From the NCBI RefSeq assembly GCF_003590095.1, contig NC_039483.1, forward strand, positions 5,890,001 to 5,954,000: 64,000 nt of DNA. Reading direction: 5' to 3'. How positions within the stretch are numbered: the first letter of the stretch is position 1; each line of letters opens with the position of its first letter. Source of the DNA: Trichoplusia ni (taxonomy: Eukaryota > Arthropoda > Insecta > Lepidoptera > Noctuidae). This document shows positions 9,357 through 22,269 of this stretch, one piece after another. The notes under the pieces were generated by a model that was given only the letters and a program-made list of their open reading frames with translations, did not search any database and was not told the origin of the DNA. The position numbers and the translations under genes are program-made.

Positions 9357-11911
9357 ATAATAATAATTATTATATATTACGTCCTTATGTATAAAGTCCT
9401 GACTAATTTTCGGACGAGGTGCTAGACACCAGCTAAATACGCAGGACATATTCTAGTTCACAATTGTCTGTGCAAATAACATGTGCACTCCATTTTCTTA
9501 CTCTTTTATACCCCCAGACGGTAATCTAACACGAACGGAGATTGATCAGGCGCAGGTCTCAGAACACGGATGATCTGATATATATTGTCAATCAAGTCAA
9601 TTCCATGCCAAGATCAGCTTATCACGGTCCACTGAATATTGGCTTCTCTCTCCCAAGTCATCGGTCCATCGAATTGAGGGTATACAACCTGACCTAGGCT
9701 TTTAACCACACATACATATTATACTAAATTTCAGCTTCTTTATCCCACTGCTGAGCTAAAGTCTTAAAATATTAGACAAAGAAAGAGCAGTGAAAATGAA
9801 GAAACTTATTGAGGGATAAGGGAGTGAGAAATATGGCAGTGAAATTCAATTCAAAAAATGATATTGTAATGAAAACGTGCTTTACTATGTAAACAAAATT
9901 CGCGAAAAGCCACCGAAATTTTAAATTAAACAAATACTTATATAATTATAATGTTACTCTAATGTAATCTAACCCAATTTTATTTCAAATGATATTTTTG
10001 TGATATTAAAATTCATTCGATGCCATTTATCCAAAGGTTTTTAACGATATTATTATTACGATTGATATTCAAATGTTACCGAAAATTGATATTTTTTTTC
10101 AAGAATGTGACTTTCTTCCAAAATTCTTGAAATAACAAGTAATTTATATTATTTCACGCAGTTTTATATATCAATATATCAAAAACTTGGAGTCGACAAA
10201 ACGCGTCTTGTAGTAAATTTATCTTAAAATATTTTCATTTTCAAATAATCTTCTTAATTGAACAATATTTTAGAGTAATCAGCGAACGTATTAAAATGAT
10301 GATCAAGAAATTATTAGTCGTAGAAATTATGCTTCAGTATTTTTTATTTGTACGTAATTTGTAATATTAAGTGAATATTTCCGGTATATTATACAAAAGT
10401 ATTTAAAAGGCATTTCTTTATAAACTTTCGCTTATTTCAATCTACTTACTCAATAATTTAATTTTATTGAATTGTATAATATAGTTAACGACGGTTCTTA
10501 AATGGCTTAACCAACAGCAAACACAATTTAATAACTGTTGAAAAACCTCATATTAAATGCAGCGATGATTATTTAGTCTATAGATCAACTAATAACTACA
10601 AAAAACAACAGATAGAAAGCCTTTTTGTACCGAAAGTAAGTTAATTTAAACATTATTATTATAAATATGTTAATAATTATCATATAAGTAAAAGGAATAC
10701 CGTTTTTCCATGATATACCATTTCGCGGCCATAAATAGCACCAAACATACAAAATATATGTTATTATTTTGTATATAAATATTATTATTATTACCTACTG
10801 TATAGGTTTAGTTCAATAAGTCGATCATTTGACAGTAATTTTAAGGATATTTTAATTTAAAGTTGTGCTTCATTTGTATATGAATGTAAAAACAGTTTTT
10901 TTTGTTGAAATGTCTGAATCGAGTAGTCTAATGATATTATTTCTGTAGGACTAGTCTATACTCGAGATTCACACTATTAAACATATTGTTTCAAAAGTAT
11001 ACATTTGATAAAAATCCACTATGTTTAAGTACTGTCTTCAAAACAAAACAAAAAAATACTTTTCAACATTGTTTCGTCGACAGTACACTACTTGTTATTT
11101 ATAATTTAAATAAACAGATCAAACTAGATTAAGGGAAATGTTTATTTATATATTTTGTAGCATTTTCGTGATTATAACTTTTAATTTAGTGTTATTTGTT
11201 GATTCTTATATCGTCAATCGCGGGTGAGTCAGTCTTTTTATCAAACCTTTGAATATTATAAAACCGATTTATCCTAAGCAATGGCCTAGTGTTACTTCAC
11301 AAACAAGTGAAAAATAAAGAACAATTCTTAAATTTATATAATCCAAAGAATTATTAAAAACAATCGGATTGCCTTGAAAAGATTAATGAAAATGAAATGC
11401 TAAAACACCTGTATCTGTAATTATCGGACCGTCTAAGTGACATTACTGGCTTATGACGTCACTATGCCATGACAGTACCCGAACAAAATGCATCGAATTA
11501 ATACAGGTCTGTCTTTATGCTTCTAATCATAAAATAATTGTCAACAACAATCCTATTTTGTTTCCACTATTATACAGCCCTTCTAACCAAATAACGTGTC
11601 TACAATGGTTTACGTTATTACGTTAATAAATGTATGGAAATGCATGCGACTTTCATCTCCATACATTTGAGCGTTTTGTATGACGTTAACATTTTTATTG
11701 GAGTTGCCTCTTGACTAGAGCAGCCCCTGTTTTCATACTCGTGCCCGCGGCCATAAAACACCAAATATACGATTGTTGTGTTTTTTGTATATTGTATAAT
11801 TGATTTGTATATTATTATTATTAGCTAGATACATAAGTATGATATTATTGTGTACGCATGTTGCAATAATTGTTTTTACCAGCAAAATAAATAGATATTT
11901 TATAGATTTTG
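9357..11911 (+). other. mbc: Probable mbc 3' UTR with alternative poly(A) signals
   Basis: About 2.5 kb of very AT-rich sequence after the stop codon, without recognisable repeats, in contrast to the repeat-dense DNA that starts at 12.4 kb. AATAAA hexamers occur at 11109-11114, 11313-11318 and 11886-11891. The last is followed by TTTTGTTTTGTTTTATTGG, a good downstream U/GU-rich element, so it is my preferred end. Transcript evidence is needed to choose. Confidence 0.4.
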
Positions 11912-11930
11912 TTTTGTTTTATTGGTCTTG
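11886..11930 (+). terminator. Candidate mbc cleavage/polyadenylation site
   Basis: AATAAA at 11886-11891, then after about 15 bases a T/GT-rich stretch (GATTTTGTTTTGTTTTATTG). This is the eukaryotic poly(A) layout on the sense strand of mbc. Earlier hexamers may be used as well. Confidence 0.4.
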
Positions 11931-12430
11931 GATTTTTCAATATCTTTTTTGTATTATATTCGGGTAAAGGCATACTGATCCACGTATGCAACGTACGCCG
12001 CATATGATTTTATTTCTCTGCATTTTACCCACACCTGTTTTTAGAATATATAAAGATTTTATTTTAGCTGCTAGCCAAGACATGGGACTGAAAAAGCTTT
12101 AGGTATTAGACATTTTAACCGAAAAATTGGACTTGGTTTTTTTTTAAGGAAGAGTCCATCTTCCTTTCTACTCCGTCCTTTCCACTAGAACTACGAGAAA
12201 GTCAAAAACATTCAGGTTATCACGTCACCACTCGTGTTTTAGTATATCTACCGAACTTAATTATAATGTTTATTTCTATTTACTTACTTAATGAAAATTG
12301 GGTAAGAGATTTTATACGTTCTATAAATGTTCTGTGACACAACATTTTTATTACACCTATATATAGATAGTAGTGTACATAACAAATAGTAAACTATGTA
12401 GGATTTATTGTTATTTAAATAAGGATTTAT

Positions 12431-12650
12431 TTGAGGGTCGTCCATGTTAAGACGGCGAAGCACTCGGGCGCAGGGTGTTTACGGGCACTGGATACCCTGG
12501 CTGCCCGTCACATCGGACTCTGGTCAATTGCAAGTACTCATCAAAGTATGCATCAAACGCCTCGGATAGGCGAGTGTTTGAGGTCCAAACCCACAGATCA
12601 CGATGTGTCACGGGTTTGATCCCCACGTCCTACACGTTTGATACTCTATT
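12431..12650 (+). repeat. Decayed tRNA-related repeat
   Basis: GC-richer island in AT-rich DNA with ACCCTGGCTGCCCGTCACAT, then a tRNA box-B-like GGGTTTGATCCCCACGTCC near 12610-12628. The end resembles the head of the SINE family found at 21741. Short overlapping ORFs here are composition artefacts. Confidence 0.45.
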
Positions 12651-13061
12651 TTTTTTCTGAATCTGAAATTCTTGCAACAAACTTTCCCGTAAAAAAAGCG
12701 AGCTCCCAAGTCTTGGAATTTGTCACCCACCTTCTCGTGGGTCGTGTAGGCCTAACTACTACTAACTAGCCGGTTTACAAGTCAGGAAGAGAAACTTGGC
12801 ACCCGTTTTAACTACTAGGCACATTTAATGCTTAAATTAAATTTATTTTTGTTGTTTAGTGCAGTTTTATAGTCGGTTATAATTATTTGTTTATTTTCCC
12901 CTTTTTAATATTGTGGTTAACCTTCTATTCTGTCTTATGAGGTTAACGTAATTCCTGAAAGATTTCAACTTCCGGTCCATATTTGAAAATATATTTATCA
13001 AATAAGAGTTGTACCGTGGATCGTTTATTTTTGTTTTGACTTCCTTGGGGTTTTTAAAATG

Positions 13062-13241
13062 ACTTCGACACAATCCTTGTGTCGCGGGTAGATTCAAAAA
13101 CATTCAAGTCAGTTACACAAAGACACCCAGACTCAGGACGAGTATTCGTGTATCACACAAACGCTTGGTCTATGCAAGGATCAAACCCACGTCGCGGACA
13201 ATAGGTTTTGCGTGGTGACCTCAACCACTCGGCTATCCGGT
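13062..13241 (-). mobile_element. tRNA-headed SINE (family A), decayed copy
   Basis: On the minus strand it reads CCGGATAGCCGAGTGGTTGA (A box), a damaged box B (GTTTGATCCTTGC), ACGAATACTCGTCCTGAGTC, GGTGTCTTTGTGTAACTGAC and ends CGCGACACAAGGATTG. The order matches the copies at 21741, 58789 and 59344. Confidence 0.75.
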
Positions 13242-15204
13242 TATGGTTTTGAAGAATCAGTAGACTCCCTTCATCATAATTCTTTGTGAAGATAATTGGA
13301 TAAGCATCAATCTACTTTCATTGGATAAGGTAGATCATCTGACACCATTATTTCCATGATTTAGTGTTCGACAGCATTTTTCTGCTGCAAATATTGGACC
13401 AAGTCATGAGTTTTCTTTGGCTATCTCATAAAATGCTCATTGCTCATTAGTCGCAGTTCCCACAATTATTTACATTTAATGTATCCAACGTGGTTTGTCA
13501 CCTGTTTATTTAGCGTAACGTTATCAATTTAGGTTAAGGTTTACCTATTTATGGTTAAAAGACAATTAGAAGGTACAGTCGATAAGAAAAGTTATGAAAG
13601 TACTTAAGTAGTTGCGTAGGTTATAAATGACAAATAACTATAATTTTTTTCATTTAACCACAGAGTAAAAATCTCATGACTTCAACAGCGTGAAGGGCGA
13701 GGCATGATGATCACAAATCGATCCCTTCTTTCTTTTTACAGGAACCGTCTATTCTTCGCGATTCCATTGAATAACTAAAACTTTTTTTAAGGCGTTGGAA
13801 TTCCACAAACATTAAAGTTACATGCACAAGGACTTTTATAGACATTAATATTAATTTAAGACGATAATAATAATTTTCAATTAAAATTTCGTTTTCGGGT
13901 GGCGCCATCTATAATAATAATGCAACTGAAGCATGAACGTACTAGAATGTTGAAGGCTAAGTAACAAGTGGTTAATAACATAGACATTATTAGTGATTTA
14001 ATAAAAAGGACATTTTGCCGTTACAGGGTTTTGTTGCTAACTGTACGGTATTCAAGTAGTCATTATTTTTAGAGTTAGGAATATCACGCTTTTTAAACGT
14101 GATCCAAAAAGGGGTTATCTTTTTAAAGCATTTCTTGATACTTTTACTATTTTTAGAAAACGTAAAGTGTATTAGTACATACATAAGATTACACAATAGA
14201 CAATGTTTTAAATAAATTAGCATTTTAAGGGACGGAGTAGGTAAATAGAATTCGTTTTTAATCATTCTGAATAGGTAAGTACCTGATGTTGTAATGTTTA
14301 ATTCATGGTTTTTTATCAATTGGTTTTGTTCTGACGACATACCCATTGCACCTACTTTTAAAATTTATTACGTTAGGTAGAACTAGGGGATTATTTTTAT
14401 TCATGGTTTAATTTATTTACATAGCCGACTAAATACCTTAATTTTTATAAAAAAAGATATAGTAAAACAATTTGTTGGCAATAATAGCGCTCTTTTCGTG
14501 CGCACGCGCTTTCCACATAATTTAAACAAATTGAATACCTTACATTTGATGTTAAATTAATATTGCATATTTATTTAAAAACGGTTTACTCACACGTAAT
14601 TATGGGGTTCGTTTGACCACTTATAGACGTAAAAAAATACAACTTCAAACGCCTTGTCGGTAAAAATTGATCTGGCAACCATTAGTCATTTACTACTGCA
14701 CTCTAACAACAAATTGCAATTCAAGCGCAGTTTGAATACAGCTTATTTGACTAGGTACTGCAATAGGACTGCACAAACCAAATGTGCAGTCCGATTGCAC
14801 GCCTACTGCAAATGACTGCCTTAGCCTAAGAGAATATTCGAGAGATATTCGTCGAGGTCAAAAACACCATGCAGCACCCACGTGCCTAAAACATAAATAG
14901 ACACAATAGGTAACGAACAAACATTAATTAATTGTTTGTTTATAAACAAAACAACGTTACAACTAATAAAATATTGTTTGCGTTTCTTTACGCAGTTGTG
15001 ATGGTTATTGCTCTTACGAAATATGTTATACTTGTGATATGTAAATAGGTACTTTTAGTATGGAATACGACAAACAGAATTTTGATTTGTTTATTTTCTG
15101 CGTTTTAATGTAACAAGTGCAAATAAAGCGAGGTAGAATTGTACCTGTACCGTAAGACACGTTCGTATAACATTTTGATGTGGACTCTTGATTTTCTATT
15201 GTTT
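13242..15204. other. AT-rich non-coding stretch with one hairpin
   Basis: No recognised gene. A 118-codon minus-strand ORF at 13990-14346 has the composition of random AT-rich DNA. The only structure is the hairpin at 14759-14799. Confidence 0.6.
14759..14799. repeat. 17-bp inverted repeat hairpin
   Basis: TGCAATAGGACTGCACA (14759-14775), loop AACCAAA, TGTGCAGTCCGATTGCA (14783-14799); 16 of 17 positions pair. Flanking TAGG and CCTA blocks extend the symmetry after a short gap. It may be the core of a fold-back element. Confidence 0.8.
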
Positions 15205-15387
15205 ATTTCGTACTTTGATCCTTGTGTCGCGGGTCCTCACACACATTCAAGTTACATGCACAAGAAACCCAAACTCAGAATAAGCATTCGTGGATCACAC
15301 AAATGCTTGTCCTGCGCTAGGATCGAAATCGCTACACTTCGCGCATAGTGGGTTTGGCGTGATGTCTTATACCACTCGGCTATCCTT
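15205..15387 (-). mobile_element. tRNA-headed SINE (family A), minus strand
   Basis: Reverse-strand reading: GGATAGCCGAGTGGTATAAG, TTCGATCCTAGCGCAGGAC, TGTGATCCACGAATGC, ending CCCGCGACACAAGGATCAAA. Head, body and 3' end are in the same order as in the other family A copies. Confidence 0.8.
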
Positions 15388-16344
15388 GGCGTCGAAATTC
15401 GTTGTCTTGAATAATTGATAAGTCTTTCGCGACCTAAAACTAGACCAATCCGAAAATAGACATTGCTACAAAACAAATTAGATAAACAGCTATTAGTACT
15501 GTTTTTCCGCGAATATCACATTCCACTTTTTCGGAATTTTCGCAGAACAAATACCTGCTAATGATGAATGCAATCGAGATAAGGCATAGGAAAACTCCTT
15601 CATGATTGTTAATGATAAACTAATTGGTTTTCTAGTGTTAACATTCGGTACAATTGAGTGTAAATACATGAACAGCAAAAAACGATTAAGAAATTATCTA
15701 ATGTCTAATACTAAAATTAATAAGTGGTAGAGTATGTGAGCTTTCTTTGTAGTGGGACTAATCCCACACCAACAACAGACAACTGAAATTTACTAAATCG
15801 ATAAATATCAGTTACCCAATCGAACAAACTTTTTATCTGTAGAAAGCTACGTTTTTTGTACAATTCTAAACTAAGTATATCATAAACCAAAAAAAATACT
15901 AACGAAAATATCCAGGCGGAATTCAGGACATTATGATTAACAAGTTTATTTGACTTCAGCTTTTATAACTTTAATTATGAAACATACATATAAATATAAA
16001 GGTTGACACAACACTTTACTATCTTTGTTTAATTAACCTGTAACACAATGCGCGGTCACTGAGTTAAACTCACAAAACAGTTCGTCCAATCACTGGGAAT
16101 TTATTAAACGGCTACGTGCAAACTCTTATCTAGATTTTGGGAGTACCTGCGTTCTTATCTCCATGATGAAGAATCAACAATTAATTATTGTTTTCTTTTG
16201 CTGCTTTCTATGCACACCGATTAATCTTTTTATTCGATATGAAAACCCTATTTGATAAGTTACAGTCTTCTATTGCACCTGATAATAATACTATGTAAGG
16301 AAATATAGTTAAGGTAATATATTTTTATTTCGTATTTATTTATA
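15388..16344. other. AT-rich non-coding stretch
   Basis: No coding, repeat or RNA signal that I can support. Confidence 0.6.
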
Positions 16345-16445
16345 GTTTCGACTCGCGATCCCGCCGCGTCTGCTCATGATTAAGGACTCCGGTTGGGTCC
16401 GAAACTAGTCGGGCTACCCCGATAAATACGCGTGAGTAAACCGTT
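16345..16445 (+). repeat. Dispersed repeat (GACTCYGRTTGGGTCC type), copy 2
   Basis: TTAAGGACTCCGGTTGGGTC, CGAAACTAGTCGGGCTACCC and GATAAATACGCGTGAGTAAA. Shares block order and orientation with 4828-4912; this copy is the less decayed. A weaker trace (GGCGATCCCGATAAATAAGC) lies at 22655-22675. Confidence 0.7.
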
Positions 16446-19336
16446 ACATCATTTAATAATATATTTTTAGTTACCTACTATGTCGAAATTAGGTTAAGAT
16501 ATCTGTAATGGCAAAGTAAATGTGTGATAAATAAATAAATTGTATTAACGTTAGATGTCATTGGGCATTTATGTTTGAATTCGAGATAAGGATATAAAAG
16601 CCCCTTAAATTGCTGAATTCGAAGTTTTTCTTGAAAAAATAAAAAATTATTGACTCGACCTGGAGTGTGATCCTACGACCTCGACTACACTTTTTTGCGC
16701 TTGCGCATATAGTGCTATATACTATACTAGATACTAGACCTAAGTTATAGTACAGGCTCAGAGGTATCTATAAATATTTGTTTGCCGAATTAGTTGATAA
16801 CATTAATCTTTCATTCCACACTTTGTTTGTATCCTAATCGCTTGCAATATCATGCCGGAAAACGTCTCTCGGGTCAGTTATACCTACACATAATACTAAA
16901 ATACTTACATAAATAGTGACAGGTCACCTGGTTAAAACATTACGGTCTAAAAATCCACTTATCAACCTTATCTCATCGCCCGTTACTTAAACATAAACCC
17001 AAACAAATATTTTGTGTATCTGTTTTTAAGTATGGAAAAATTGAGTAAACTTGACACAGTTTTTTTGTTTACATTACAATATAAATTACTGTAATATTAA
17101 AAGGTTTATCTCAGCACGATGGAGTTTTTGCTCTGTTAATTTGAGTTTACTGTTGAATGAAACAATAGTTAATAGATAGTTTCTATAAGTATTGAATGGT
17201 TTTTCCCCATAAAACGATTTGTCGACTATTTCGCGAGATCTTAACACTATGACAAATTCTTTTAATTCGTTCTTCTGTTATCGTATGATTGATGTACAAT
17301 CAGGAGTTGGATTAAAACCACCCACAGGTATTGTATTGTAGCGTAGCTAACACATAAAGGATTTAACAATTATCAAACTTTAAGTAAATCACTTAAAAAA
17401 AGAAACGTCTCCAGCATTTTTTTATTTAGCTCACTGTGTTAAACTGCCCACTGCCCACTTTTAGGCAAAGGTCTCCCCCAAATCCTTCGATAATTTTCTA
17501 CTCTGGGCCTCATGGAACCAGCCCGCGCGGTAAACGTTAAGATCGTTTCGCCACCGTTTCACAGGTTCAAAAAAGTTATTCAAGTCACATTGACAAAGAT
17601 ACGAACGATGTTTTAATTCATCATTAGACACAGCAACATAATTTCATGAGGACTCCATTCGATTGCTCACAAATTGTTTAAAGATATCGTATCTTTAAAG
17701 AGATTTCTTTCTATGTATGCAGTGACAGATACTTGAAAATTATCTTGCGGTTCGTGATTCATGATGCAGACTACTAGACAAACACTTGTCTAGCATGAAT
17801 GAATAATCGTCGGCGTCATGTTGTGACGTCGAACTTTTATCTATGTTTATCATTGTTCCCTTTACAAAATTGTCTTAGAGAATAGCTTTCTCTAGTTTAT
17901 AAATACAGCTACTGCACCAAAAAAGGAAATTAATGAATAAAACCAACATGGTAGAAAAATAATTACCTTCGCCTGTTTTAGATTTTTGCCGTTTGCCGAT
18001 GTTCCCTTTTCGCATCTTAGAGAATAATTTTCCTTAGTTTCTAACTATAAAGCTGTCTGAGGGTCTACCACTACGTTTTAAAGTATTATAACTATTGCTA
18101 TGAAAACGTCACAGCGCAATAAAAAGCAAAGAGCGGCAGCTCTCTTACACATCAGAAATAATATAACTTTTGAGAGGTGCCGGTAGGTCCCCGAACCAGG
18201 AAATGAAAATTAATAGACCAACTACAAATTTTACCTTGGCATTTGAAACTTTACTAGAGAATGTAAGTTATTACCCATATAAAAGGGATTTACAAAGGCT
18301 AAAATCTCAATATCTTACAATAGATTTGCAAAATTTAATAACACAACAATATTGTCGATAAACTTTTGTTTATTCGGTTTGTCAATGTGTCATTGTTTTG
18401 TTTTGCCGTGATTCCGGCCAAGGCAGCAAAAGAACCGGATTGTTTTTAATCGACGAAAGTTTGATACATTCCCACGCTGTCATGTCGTTTTGACAGCTGA
18501 AAGTTATCATTCTATTAATGTAGTTTCCTATAACTAACTGATGAAACTGTGTAATACACGTTAGAATGTCTTATGAAAATGTGTGGCGAAATTGTTTTGT
18601 CAAAAAAATCCAATATGTCTTTGTTATGTCAAACATTTTCCAATAGTCACAACAGACATGTAAGTCGACTCTCAGCTGTTTTACACTCTGGCACGATGCA
18701 ATACTGTGACGTCACTCGGGACTGAACATGAAGCAAATGAGTGGTTTCAGATAAAATCGACAATTAGCTCTGAATAAAGTATAAACAGCTGTTTTGTAAG
18801 CAGTTGTGATGCTGATCAAATTGCTATGCAGAGTATCATTATTATTACAATTAATAATAATGGATTATAATTTTTATATTTATTTATTGCAAATGTGCTA
18901 AAAACATTTATCGTGTCAAAATATCCACGAAAACGATTTATATAGTTTGTCTGTGGTAGTTCAATTTAGTGTTTGTTTGCAAGGGTCTTTAATTAGAAAG
19001 TGATTTATTTTGGTTAATAGAGCGGCACCAGAAAGACGCAGGCAAAGATAAAGAAGTAGCTCAATGTCCTCCATAGACAGATTGCTGAGGTGAGCAGGAG
19101 AAAAGAAAGGGCTGCACCGAACGGCTAATGGAAAATTTGCTATTGCAAAGCCAGACTTGCTTATATTTTTTACAGGTAATCAGAAAATATTGCCCCACAA
19201 ATGACAATTTGCATCTGAAAACCGTTGATATGCATGTTGATATGAGATTTTTTATAGGAGCGGTATTCAAAACATAGCCTACTTTACTTTACTAAGGGTC
19301 TATTTAAATTTAAGGGCTCGAATAGTCCAGTGTCCG
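16446..19336. other. Non-coding stretch with one common repeat fragment
   Basis: At 17430-17570 there is the common lepidopteran repeat (CTGCCCACTTTTAGGCAAAG, GTCTCCCCCAAATCCTTC). At 17671-17696 a near-palindrome TTTAAAGATATCGTATCTTTAAA is present. The rest is AT-rich without gene signals; a 63-codon ORF at 18170-18361 matches nothing I know. Confidence 0.55.
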
Positions 19337-19430
19337 ACTCACCACAAAGAACCCACTGGGCGGTTACTGACTGTCGCGGGTTAGACCCTGGCGTAGAACA
19401 ATTTGTGTGATCCACAAACGCTTCTCGGGG
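19337..19430 (+). mobile_element. SINE family A fragment
   Basis: TGTCGCGGGTTAGACCCTGG (decayed box B), CGTAGAACAATTTGTGTGATCC and ACAAACGCTT follow the family A order; the 5' head and 3' tail are degraded. Confidence 0.6.
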
Positions 19431-19608
19431 TGTATTTGTATATCTGACTTGAATATTTCTTAAACTAATAGCTACATGAAGATTAAATTCACACAGGAAT
19501 CGTTTTAAAAAGAATTAAGTATCCGTAGATACTTTATGTCGATAAAAAGTACCTAAAAGTTTGTGAAAAGAAACTCGGTAAGGAAAAAAGATTATAATTT
19601 TACTTAAA

Positions 19609-19758
19609 CTAGCTGTTGACCGCGACCGCAGCGTGATGTTATATAGCCTTCCTTGATAAATTGTCTAATCAACACAAAAATATTTTTTCAATTCGAACCT
19701 GTAGTTCTTGAGATTAGCACGTTCAAACAAACTCTTCAGCTTTATATATTAGTATAGA
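19609..19758 (-). mobile_element. Short non-autonomous Helitron
   Basis: Read on the minus strand it begins TCTATACTAATATATAAAGC and ends GGTCAACAGCTAG, the TC...CTAG form of Helitrons, flanked by A on one side and T on the other as expected for insertion between A and T. It shares both ends with 43091-43305. The 3' hairpin (CGCG...CGCG in better copies) is eroded here. Confidence 0.75.
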
Positions 19759-20469
19759 TTATTGTCTTGCCAGCCTTAATAATATATGTCTTCACTAAGT
19801 TTAAATCAAGTCTGACCAACGAAGTGGGTAAAAATCAAGGCTAAAGGAGTTGGTTACAAACATACAAAGGCATTGTGAAAACCTCCTCCAATAGTGAAAC
19901 AAAAGTTTGCGGATTAACATCACCACGCATGCGTCAAATGTTCACAAATACAGACCATGAAAGTCACGCTACCTCAAGGTGCAAAAATTTCAACTACTTG
20001 TGTTTACAAATTAATCTTAAGACAAATTTAGTTAGACTTACAATCAGACTTTACGGAAAGTTTATGAAACTTGTCTGCTGATGTCTGATTCGTTTTCGAG
20101 TTACGTCATAATGTTAGATAAATAAATATTTGAATTTCTGGTCTAATCACGATGGTAAGGGGTGATTTCGTAATGCCTTTCTACAGTTTTAACGTAAGAA
20201 ACACACAATCATCGGTTAAACTTATTATATAAGACTTTATAAAATAGTTTTCTTTCGGATATATCGATCAGTTTTTGTTTTGCCCCTCAACTATAATAAT
20301 TTGGAATTGGAAACTTTATATCACTTACAAACATTCGTAATAGGAATACTTTTCTGATTCAATTAATTTTATTTCAGAAGTAGGTTCAGTTCACTTGTTT
20401 TCACGACAAGAAACATCTTCCTTTAAACATAAATAAATCATTAAATCCAAATCAGTACACGCAATAAAA

Positions 20470-20592
20470 CGTTAGCCGAGTGGTTAAGGTAACCGCGAGT
20501 CTCGTAGGACAAGCATTTGTGAGATCCACGACTGCTTGTCTTGAGTCTGGGTGTCTTTGTGCATGTGACTTGAATGTCTGTGAAACCGCTTC
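20470..20592 (+). mobile_element. SINE family A, internally deleted
   Basis: GTTAGCCGAGTGGTTAAGGT (A box) runs almost directly into TAGGACAAGCATTTGTGAGA, then CTTGAGTCTGGGTGTCTTTG. The box B half of the tRNA head has been lost. Confidence 0.75.
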
Positions 20593-20929
20593 GAATAATA
20601 GATAAATATTAATAATTTAATTAATTCTTCAAAATTAAATTAAACTTGAATGCAGACACTGAGCAAACGCACGTGCCGTTGCCGTCTCTGACGTATTATA
20701 ACTTATTAATCGATACAAGTCTTTACTTGTACGTTCATTTTGTATGAACGTGAGTACTATTATAACTATTATGTCATTTGGAAATTAAAACACAAAATGC
20801 CAAATTCGAATTCTGGCAGCCAACATATTATGTAGCAAAAAATAAATTTATTTTAACATGTAGGTACTACAATCAGTAACTACTTATTATGTCTTAATGT
20901 ATATTTATTGTGTTCATAAGATGCAGTAT

Positions 20930-21420
20930 AATGACGGACGGATGGATATGTGGACAGAAAGCAAACCCTCAGTAATAGGGTTCCATTTTAATATGTTGTT
21001 GCGGAACCCTATTTAGTATAAATTATTATTAGTGATGACGTAAGTATATTATTAGTGTATGTAGTTTATTATTATAGAATAAAACTGTATGCGTGTTTTC
21101 TCATAGATTCTATGGGAAAGTGACGGAGTTTAAAGAAATCATTTTTGTTATCATCCGTTGTTTATCATCATGATATACTTTATTTATATCTTCGTGTTTA
21201 TTTTGCTTAAGTATAGCCTTACGGATTTATTGTAATTATCTCTATTGGCAATAGTAATAAGTACATCAACTGCAAAAGAAACATTTGTCTAGTATCACAT
21301 TTCATGAGATGCAGCCTGAAGATAGACTATATACAGATGCACAGACAGCAAGAAGGACAGACAGCAAAACCTCAATAGATTTCTGTTTTTAAACTTTGAA
21401 TACGGTACCCTAAAGGCATT
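20930..21420 (-). repeat. Repeat family G (GGGTTCCGT / CTGTCCGT type), two fragments
   Basis: Fragments at about 20930-21010 (GACGGACGGATGG..., GGGTTCCATTTT) and 21300-21420 (ATGAGATGCAGCCTGAAG, ACCTCAATAGATTTCTGTTTTTAAACTTTGAA) are in reverse orientation. Other copies are at 22270, 27415, 32190, 33990, 39720, 45270 and 48940. A frequent lepidopteran repeat of uncertain class. Confidence 0.6.
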
Positions 21421-21740
21421 AAAGATCATGAATCATCTTTTTAAAAAGACACACAAACACACAGACTTTATGACGATCTTATGTAATTTTCAAGTTACTT
21501 AGTGCATGCCATTAGATGACAGAACTAGTAACTATTAGTGCACAGTTCCAAAATATTCCTATGGAGAATAACCAGCAATAAATTCAAAAGTTAACCTACA
21601 AATACAAAGTCTTTATTCGTAGAACATAGGTACCGTATGGTGGTAGGTGTTACATCAAACCTAGTTACGTAGTCCTCCATTCCTCTCTTAAATAAAAAAG
21701 TGGTACAAGATTGTACAAGTTCAAAGATGTGTGACTGCAC

Positions 21741-21949
21741 GGATAGCCGAGTGGTTGAGGTCACCACGCCAAACCCACTATGCGCGTCGTGTCGCGGGTT
21801 CGATCCCCGCGTAGGACAAGTATTTGTGTGATCCACGAATGCTTGTTCTGAGTCTGGGTGTCTTTGTGCATGTGAGTTGTATGTTTGTAAACCCCCCGCG
21901 ACACAAGGATTAAATTGTTTAGTGCGGGAGTCGTAAAGAAAAAAAAAAT
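21741..21949 (+). mobile_element. tRNA-derived SINE (family A), best-preserved copy
   Basis: tRNA-like head GGATAGCCGAGTGGTTGAGG with an A box at about 21744-21754 and box B GGTTCGATCCC at 21797-21807, then the body GTGTGATCCACGAATGCTTG, TGAGTCTGGGTGTCTTTGTG, CCGCGACACAAGGATTAAA and a short A-rich tail at 21935-21949. The two boxes are an internal RNA polymerase III promoter, the normal driver of SINEs. The head is not a functional tRNA: the cloverleaf has lost its acceptor pairing. The 122-codon minus-strand ORF here is an artefact of the SINE. Confidence 0.85.
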
Positions 21950-22269
21950 GCGTTAACATAACGATATAGCTATTGATTAGACTTGTCTACCTACCCCTCT
22001 AACATATAAGTAGCATCATAATGTATATGAGCCATTGTTTGTCACACAAGAAATCAAGGAAATGTGTCATAACACCGCGTAATATTTTTATTCTCTCTTT
22101 TATTTTATGCTTATATGACCATAGCTCATGCAAACATTGGTTTGTATACCACACTTTTAAAACATACATTTTATATTGACTATAAATTTTGCGATTGTGT
22201 TGAATACATTATAAGGAAAGTGAGTTATTGTACGTGACATTATAAGAATTAACGTAGAACGTAATTTGT

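Noticed and set aside
13990..14346. 118-codon minus-strand ORF
   Set aside because: Lys/Asn/Phe/Leu composition of random AT-rich DNA, no recognisable domain, no exon context.
21591..21959. 122-codon minus-strand ORF
   Set aside because: It is the antisense of SINE family A; the same peptide pieces appear at 15252, 58745 and 59309 for the same reason.
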